DNA of 64,000 nucleotides, taken from the NCBI GenBank assembly GCA_963660485.1, contig CAVKYH010000009.1:1-64000 (forward strand). The letters run 5' to 3'. This stretch comes from UBA6398 sp963660485 (GTDB lineage: Bacteria > Bacteroidota > Bacteroidia > Bacteroidales > Bacteroidaceae). The notes beneath the pieces are model-generated. The model saw only the letters and a list, made by a program, of their open reading frames with translations. It was not told the origin of the DNA and did not search any database. Numbering within the stretch: the stretch's first letter is position 1; each line of letters begins with the position of its first letter. Of this stretch, positions 60,770-64,000 are shown one piece after another. The translations under genes and the position numbers were made by a program.

Positions 60770-61750
60770 TCAGATAGACAATTCGTCGAGTACCTTAATC
60801 AAAGACTTGTCGATAGGTTTGCGTTTGCCGGCGGCGCTTTTCAATGGCACATAAACCACCTCGTCGTTCTTTACGCCCACCATCACATTGCGCTGTCCTT
60901 CCATAAGAGCATCGATAGCACCAACGCCCACGCGCGAAGCAAGAATTCGGTCGCGTGCCGAAGGAGAACCGCCGCGCTGCAAATGTCCAAGTATGGAAAC
61001 ACGCACATCAAAGCCGGAATATTCCTTTCTCACACGGTCGGCATAATACATTGCACCATGACCGTTAGGATTCTCGCTCACTATCACGATACAACTGCGT
61101 TTGCTCTTTCTGATTCCCCGTTGCATGAACGTCAACAATTGGTCTGTGTCGGTAGAATCTTCGGGTATAATCGCCGCTTCTGCGCCCGAAGCAATCGCAC
61201 TGTTCTGTGCAAGGAAACCAGCATCGCGTCCCATCACTTCTACAAAGAATATTCGTTCGTGGGAATTGGCCGTGTCGCGAATCTTGTCCACACATTCCGT
61301 AATGGTATTCAACGTAGTGTCGTATCCAATGGTTGCATCTGTTCCGTAAAGGTCATTGTCAATCGTTCCAGGCAATCCAATGCACGGCACATCGTAGGTC
61401 TCGGCAAACTGCGCCGCACCGCTTAACGATCCGTTACCGCCAATTACAACCAAGGCATCGATATGTTCCTTCTGCAAGGTTTCATACGCCTTTTTATGTC
61501 CCTGCGGCGTGGGAAATTCCTTGGAACGCGCCGTTCTCAGGATAGTTCCGCCCGTTTGTATGATATTACTTACATCTTCTGTAGTAAACCTTTTTACTTC
61601 GTCGTGAATCAGTCCTTCATAACCACGGTATATACCTTTCACATGAAAGCCGTTGAAAATTGCGCTTCGCGTTACGGCACGAATTGCAGCGTTCATTCCG
61701 GGCGAATCGCCGCCCGATGTCAAAACACCGATTGTTTTAATCTTTGTCAT
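60770..61750 (-). CDS. pfkA: ATP-dependent 6-phosphofructokinase
   Basis: 326 residues, the normal bacterial Pfk length. Motifs: GVLTSGGDSPGMNAA (nucleotide site), PGTIDND (catalytic Asp), EVMGRDAGFLA and the HLQRGGSPSARDR signature. The segment usually written GGDGS reads GGNGS here, so the magnesium-binding Asp (E. coli D103 position) is replaced by Asn; the Gly after it is that of ATP-using enzymes. It phosphorylates fructose-6-phosphate in glycolysis. It begins 12 bases after nhaD in the same direction. Confidence 0.92.
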   Translation of the reverse strand: MTKIKTIGVLTSGGDSPGMNAAIRAVTRSAIFNGFHVKGIYRGYEGLIHDEVKRFTTEDVSNIIQTGGTILRTARSKEFPTPQGHKKAYETLQKEHIDALVVIGGNGSLSGAAQFAETYDVPCIGLPGTIDNDLYGTDATIGYDTTLNTITECVDKIRDTANSHERIFFVEVMGRDAGFLAQNSAIASGAEAAIIPEDSTDTDQLLTFMQRGIRKSKRSCIVIVSENPNGHGAMYYADRVRKEYSGFDVRVSILGHLQRGGSPSARDRILASRVGVGAIDALMEGQRNVMVGVKNDEVVYVPLKSAAGKRKPIDKSLIKVLDELSI

Positions 61751-61762
61751 ATCGTATATATA

Positions 61763-63139
61763 TTACAACAACTCTGTTATCAAAATCAAGGCAACTGCTC
61801 CAACCGCGCCGCCAACCGCCACGCGAGGAGTGATACGGCGCAAATACCAAAGCAAAGAGACATTCTCCATGCGCATGAGCATTATGCCGCTCAACGAACC
61901 CACTGTAAGCAATGTTCCGCCCACTAGACACGCATAGTTAAGCAACGGCCAATACGCGCCATTGAATGCAAACGATTCGTAGATGTAGTTCCCGTTTTCA
62001 AGACTGCCTGCCATTTGTGTGCTGCTTATTATCACTGCCACACTGTCAAGGAGCATCGACACGGCGCCGCCTATCGTGCTGAGCACATAGGGATTCCCCG
62101 TTTTTTCGCAAATCCACTGCGTAAATCCGTCAATTGCCCCCGTTTCCACACACACTCCCCCCATAAGGGTAAGCCCTATGTAGAAAAGCACTGTCTGTAT
62201 GTTTTCATATTGCATTGCCACGGGCGAATGTTTCATTATCATCTTTCCGCTGTGCATTATTCTAAGATTGAATATCTCGTTCAACACCCAAAGCAGAGAG
62301 AGCACACAAAGGGCGCCGACGTATGGCGGGAGCGCGGTGATGTTATGAAATGTGGGGATAAACCACAAGCCGCCGATTCCGACAAACACAAGCGTGCATC
62401 TTTGCCATGTGCTCAGTGTGGAATCGTCTCCCATAAAGCGCACTTCAAACTCCCTGGCCGGCAAACGCTCCGGAAGCATGCGCGAAAGAAGCCAAGTGCA
62501 TACCGATACCATCAGCAGCGTGGGCAGAGCCATTACCATGGAATAGGCAGAGGGCGAAATAAATCCTTTGGTCCACAAAGTCAATCCGTTCACGTCGCCA
62601 ATCACGGTGAGAGCGCCTCCACAACTTGCGGCTATCACTATTGCCGAGCCGTAAATCATTCTAAGTTTTGTGCCGTTCACCAATTTATGCATCACAACAA
62701 GCATCATTACCGTTGTGGAGAGATTGTCGAGGTTTGCCGATATAACAAATGTGGTAAAAACCAGGAACCAAATCAATTTTGCAGGGTGGCGTGTGCGCAA
62801 CACGCGGCTTAAAAAATTGAAGCAGCCATTTCCGTTCAACACCTCGGTGATACCGAGCGTTGCCAACAGAAAGAGCACCACTTCGCACGCATCTGTGATG
62901 TATTTTGAAAAGATGTTTTTCGCCACATAAGCGTTGAACGATTTGCCTCCGCCCAACACAAACATCATAAAATCGTCCTGATGTTCCGCTTTTACGTAAT
63001 AATCTCCCGTGAGCATGTAAAGCAGCCATGCCGCTACTCCTACAAAAACCGCCACAGCAGCTTTGTTGATGTGGGTAAAAGCTTCGGTAGCTATAAAAAT
63101 ATAACCGATGATTACTAAAGTAAGAATGATGACGGTCAT
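61763..63139 (-). CDS. nhaD: NhaD-type sodium/proton antiporter
   Basis: 458 residues from the MTVIILT start (an ATG six codons upstream is possible). About 11-13 membrane helices of the ion-transporter superfamily. The pattern LGITEVLNGNGCF, the FVISANLDNLSTTVMML segment (where NhaD enzymes have conserved charged and polar residues) and SMLLDSVAVIISS fit the NhaD family. It expels sodium in exchange for protons. Co-transcription with pfkA is likely from the 12-base gap. Confidence 0.87.
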   Translation of the reverse strand: MTVIILTLVIIGYIFIATEAFTHINKAAVAVFVGVAAWLLYMLTGDYYVKAEHQDDFMMFVLGGGKSFNAYVAKNIFSKYITDACEVVLFLLATLGITEVLNGNGCFNFLSRVLRTRHPAKLIWFLVFTTFVISANLDNLSTTVMMLVVMHKLVNGTKLRMIYGSAIVIAASCGGALTVIGDVNGLTLWTKGFISPSAYSMVMALPTLLMVSVCTWLLSRMLPERLPAREFEVRFMGDDSTLSTWQRCTLVFVGIGGLWFIPTFHNITALPPYVGALCVLSLLWVLNEIFNLRIMHSGKMIMKHSPVAMQYENIQTVLFYIGLTLMGGVCVETGAIDGFTQWICEKTGNPYVLSTIGGAVSMLLDSVAVIISSTQMAGSLENGNYIYESFAFNGAYWPLLNYACLVGGTLLTVGSLSGIMLMRMENVSLLWYLRRITPRVAVGGAVGAVALILITELL

Positions 63140-63216
63140 ATCCGCACGTGGATTCAATAAAACTTATCCTCCTCGCCCCACATCCCGCCTCGCGGGCGAG
63201 ATATCCGGGCTTGTTG

Positions 63217-63289
63217 AGCGGCAAACGGGGCTCGAACCCGCGACCTTCGGCTTGGGAAGCCAACGCTCTACCAACTGAGCTATTGCCGC
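63217..63289 (-). tRNA. tRNA-Gly (anticodon CCC)
   Basis: 73 bases: acceptor GCGGCAA with TTGCCGC, D stem GCTC/GAGC, anticodon loop TTCCCAA giving CCC, T arm GCGGG TTCGAGC CCCGT. CCA is not encoded. nhaD starts 77 bases downstream on the same strand with no clear terminator between. Confidence 0.96.
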
Positions 63290-63301
63290 ATTTCTCTGTA
63301 T

Positions 63302-63333
63302 GCAAAGGTAAAACTTTTTCGCGAAACAGCCAA
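63302..63333 (-). promoter_or_regulatory. Predicted promoter of tRNA-Gly
   Basis: On the minus strand TTG (63333-63331), 20 bases, TACCTTTGC (63310-63302), ending 12 bases before the tRNA. Confidence 0.75.
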
Positions 63334-63479
63334 CTCTGCGCAAAAATCATGCGGACGTTTTTTGGAAACGACGGCTTGTAGTCAAAAACGACACCATACA
63401 TTATATATAAGCCCTCCTATTCAACTCGTCCCTCACGCCACAAATTTCGCCCCTCTTTTGACGCTGTTTTATCGACACC

Positions 63480-63564
63480 GCATCTCGCAAAAACTCCGGG
63501 CCATGTAATTTAAATTAGATGCGTCGGAATTTAAATTTGGTGGCCCGGAGTTTTTGCGAGATGC
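63480..63564. repeat. Word-repeat element 12 (perfect 24-bp palindromic arms)
   Basis: Arms of 24 bases (63480-63503 and 63541-63564) are exact reverse complements; they contain the terminal motif GCATCTCGCAAAAAC and the word CTCCGGGCCA. Between them lie AATTTAAATT, the unpaired word AGATGCGTCGG, and AATTTAAATT. This is the best-preserved hairpin of the family. The terminal motif reads CGCAAAAAC here instead of CGTAAAAAC, changed on both arms. Confidence 0.93.
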
Positions 63565-63691
63565 CGACTTGTTTTTTTCATCACTCAGCAGCCGTTGCCG
63601 TCATGCTTGCGAAATACATTTTTTGCGCCACAAATCAGCAACACACCCCATATCTTTTGCATTAAAACGCCGCGTTTCATTCTAAAATTTG

Positions 63692-63700
63692 TAAGTTTGC
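63692..63700 (+). promoter_or_regulatory. Candidate -7 box for the FdtA-like gene
   Basis: TAAGTTTGC ends only three bases before the ATG at 63704, so transcription from it would give a nearly leaderless message. A weaker upstream alternative is TATCTTTTGC at 63651-63660. Confidence 0.45.
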
Positions 63701-63703
63701 TTT

Positions 63704-64000
63704 ATGGAATGTAAATCTAACAGTAATTTGCCGGCAGGGTGCGCTCTTTTGAGGGGCGTAACAATTGGCGATGCCCGTGGAGTGCTGACATTCGTGGAGG
63801 GCGGCGAGTTGCCGTTCGACATTAAACGTATGTTCTGGATTACCTCGGTTCCGGAAGGCAAGACGCGCGGCGGGCATGCCCATGCCACATGCAGCGAAGC
63901 CGTGTTTGCAGTGCAGGGAGCGTTCAGCATGCATCTGAGCGACGGGCAAGTGCAAACCACAACAAGAATCTCCGCTCCAAACGAGGGTATACTTGTGCCG
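63704..64000 (+). CDS. FdtA/QdtA-like sugar 3,4-ketoisomerase, partial
   Basis: The first 99 codons are in the window and the gene runs off the end. The protein is a cupin of the WxcM/FdtA group: GVTIGDARGVLTFVEGG, then FDIKRMFWITSVPEGKTRGG, then HAHATCSEAVFAVQGAF and LSDG, which match the histidine-containing active-site strand of dTDP-4-keto-6-deoxyglucose 3,4-ketoisomerases. Such enzymes make dTDP-Fucp3N or Quip3N precursors for surface glycans. It may open a surface polysaccharide locus continuing to the right (inference). Confidence 0.78.
   Translation, partial: MECKSNSNLPAGCALLRGVTIGDARGVLTFVEGGELPFDIKRMFWITSVPEGKTRGGHAHATCSEAVFAVQGAFSMHLSDGQVQTTTRISAPNEGILVP

Larger units (their letters stand above)
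63290..63703. other. Divergent intergenic region before the FdtA-like gene
   Basis: Holds the tRNA-Gly promoter, the word-repeat at 63480-63564 and the candidate promoter of the FdtA-like gene. No other gene is seen. Confidence 0.7.

Noticed and set aside
62015..62812. Rightward 265-codon frame antisense to nhaD
   Set aside because: It is rich in His, Cys and Arg, which is the usual shadow of hydrophobic membrane codons; nhaD is well supported.
1..63564. Word-repeats as insertion-sequence ends or REP elements of a RAYT transposase
   Set aside because: No transposase or RAYT gene is in the window, the elements have no target-site duplications that could be recognised, and their variable word order does not fit one mobile sequence. 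A transposase elsewhere cannot be excluded.

Overview
The window looks like chromosome from an order Bacteroidales bacterium, nearest in style to Prevotellaceae, Muribaculaceae or Bacteroidaceae; the genus cannot be fixed by eye. Support comes from a SusC/SusD outer-membrane pair, a complete bat (aerotolerance) operon, families typical of the phylum (DUF4468, DUF4348, DUF5063, DUF6359), T9SS-like C-terminal tails, and promoters with the Bacteroides -7 box TAnnTTTG, often with TTG about 19-20 bases upstream. There are no rRNA genes, CRISPR arrays, phage genes or transposases. Most of the window is ordinary core chromosome.

Layout. 0.2-4.2 kb: two coupled secreted-protein genes, one a fusion of three LamG-like domains to a glycerophosphodiesterase. 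4.6-13.8 kb: leftward bat operon (moxR, DUF58, membrane protein, batA, batB, batC, batD, batE) ending in a PAP2 phosphatase. 13.9-20.9 kb: a CDF metal exporter, then a tightly overlapped operon of glycosyltransferase, dihydroorotase, a stand-alone MetH reactivation domain, metallophosphoesterase, PlsC and MgtC. 21-30 kb: beta-helix lipoprotein, DUF4468 protein, FeoB-associated small protein, Tat-type dipeptide epimerase with ThrE-like exporter, SpoU methyltransferase, mazG and GH43. 30-38 kb: tRNA-Lys, an exonuclease/rlmI operon, a candidate short RNA, pheS, a murB operon, tRNA-Ser and rlmH. 38-44.5 kb: hisGDCB, flanked by a zinc-ribbon gene and by a lipoprotein plus small peptide. 44.8-52 kb: SusC/SusD locus with no CAZyme. 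52.6-64 kb: DUF3737, MalY-type lyase, acyl-CoA synthetase, cdd-grpE-dnaJ-folC, pfkA, nhaD, tRNA-Gly, and the start of an FdtA-like sugar isomerase gene that runs off the end.

The most unusual content is non-coding. Twelve intergenic elements, about one per 5 kb, are built from a small vocabulary of roughly 11-bp words joined by the 10-bp palindrome AATTTAAATT or a diverged form of it, so that words repeat at a 21-bp pitch (two DNA helical turns). Word order and identity differ from copy to copy, and all copies lie at the edges of transcription units, in divergent, convergent and tandem gaps. A second family, seen twice, is a GTCTTACTTCG / CGAAGTAAGAC palindrome enclosing two or three 22-bp units. 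One copy abuts a separate 5 x 21-bp tandem array. These are the best candidates in the window for something undescribed; their function is unknown and the ideas given below are inference.
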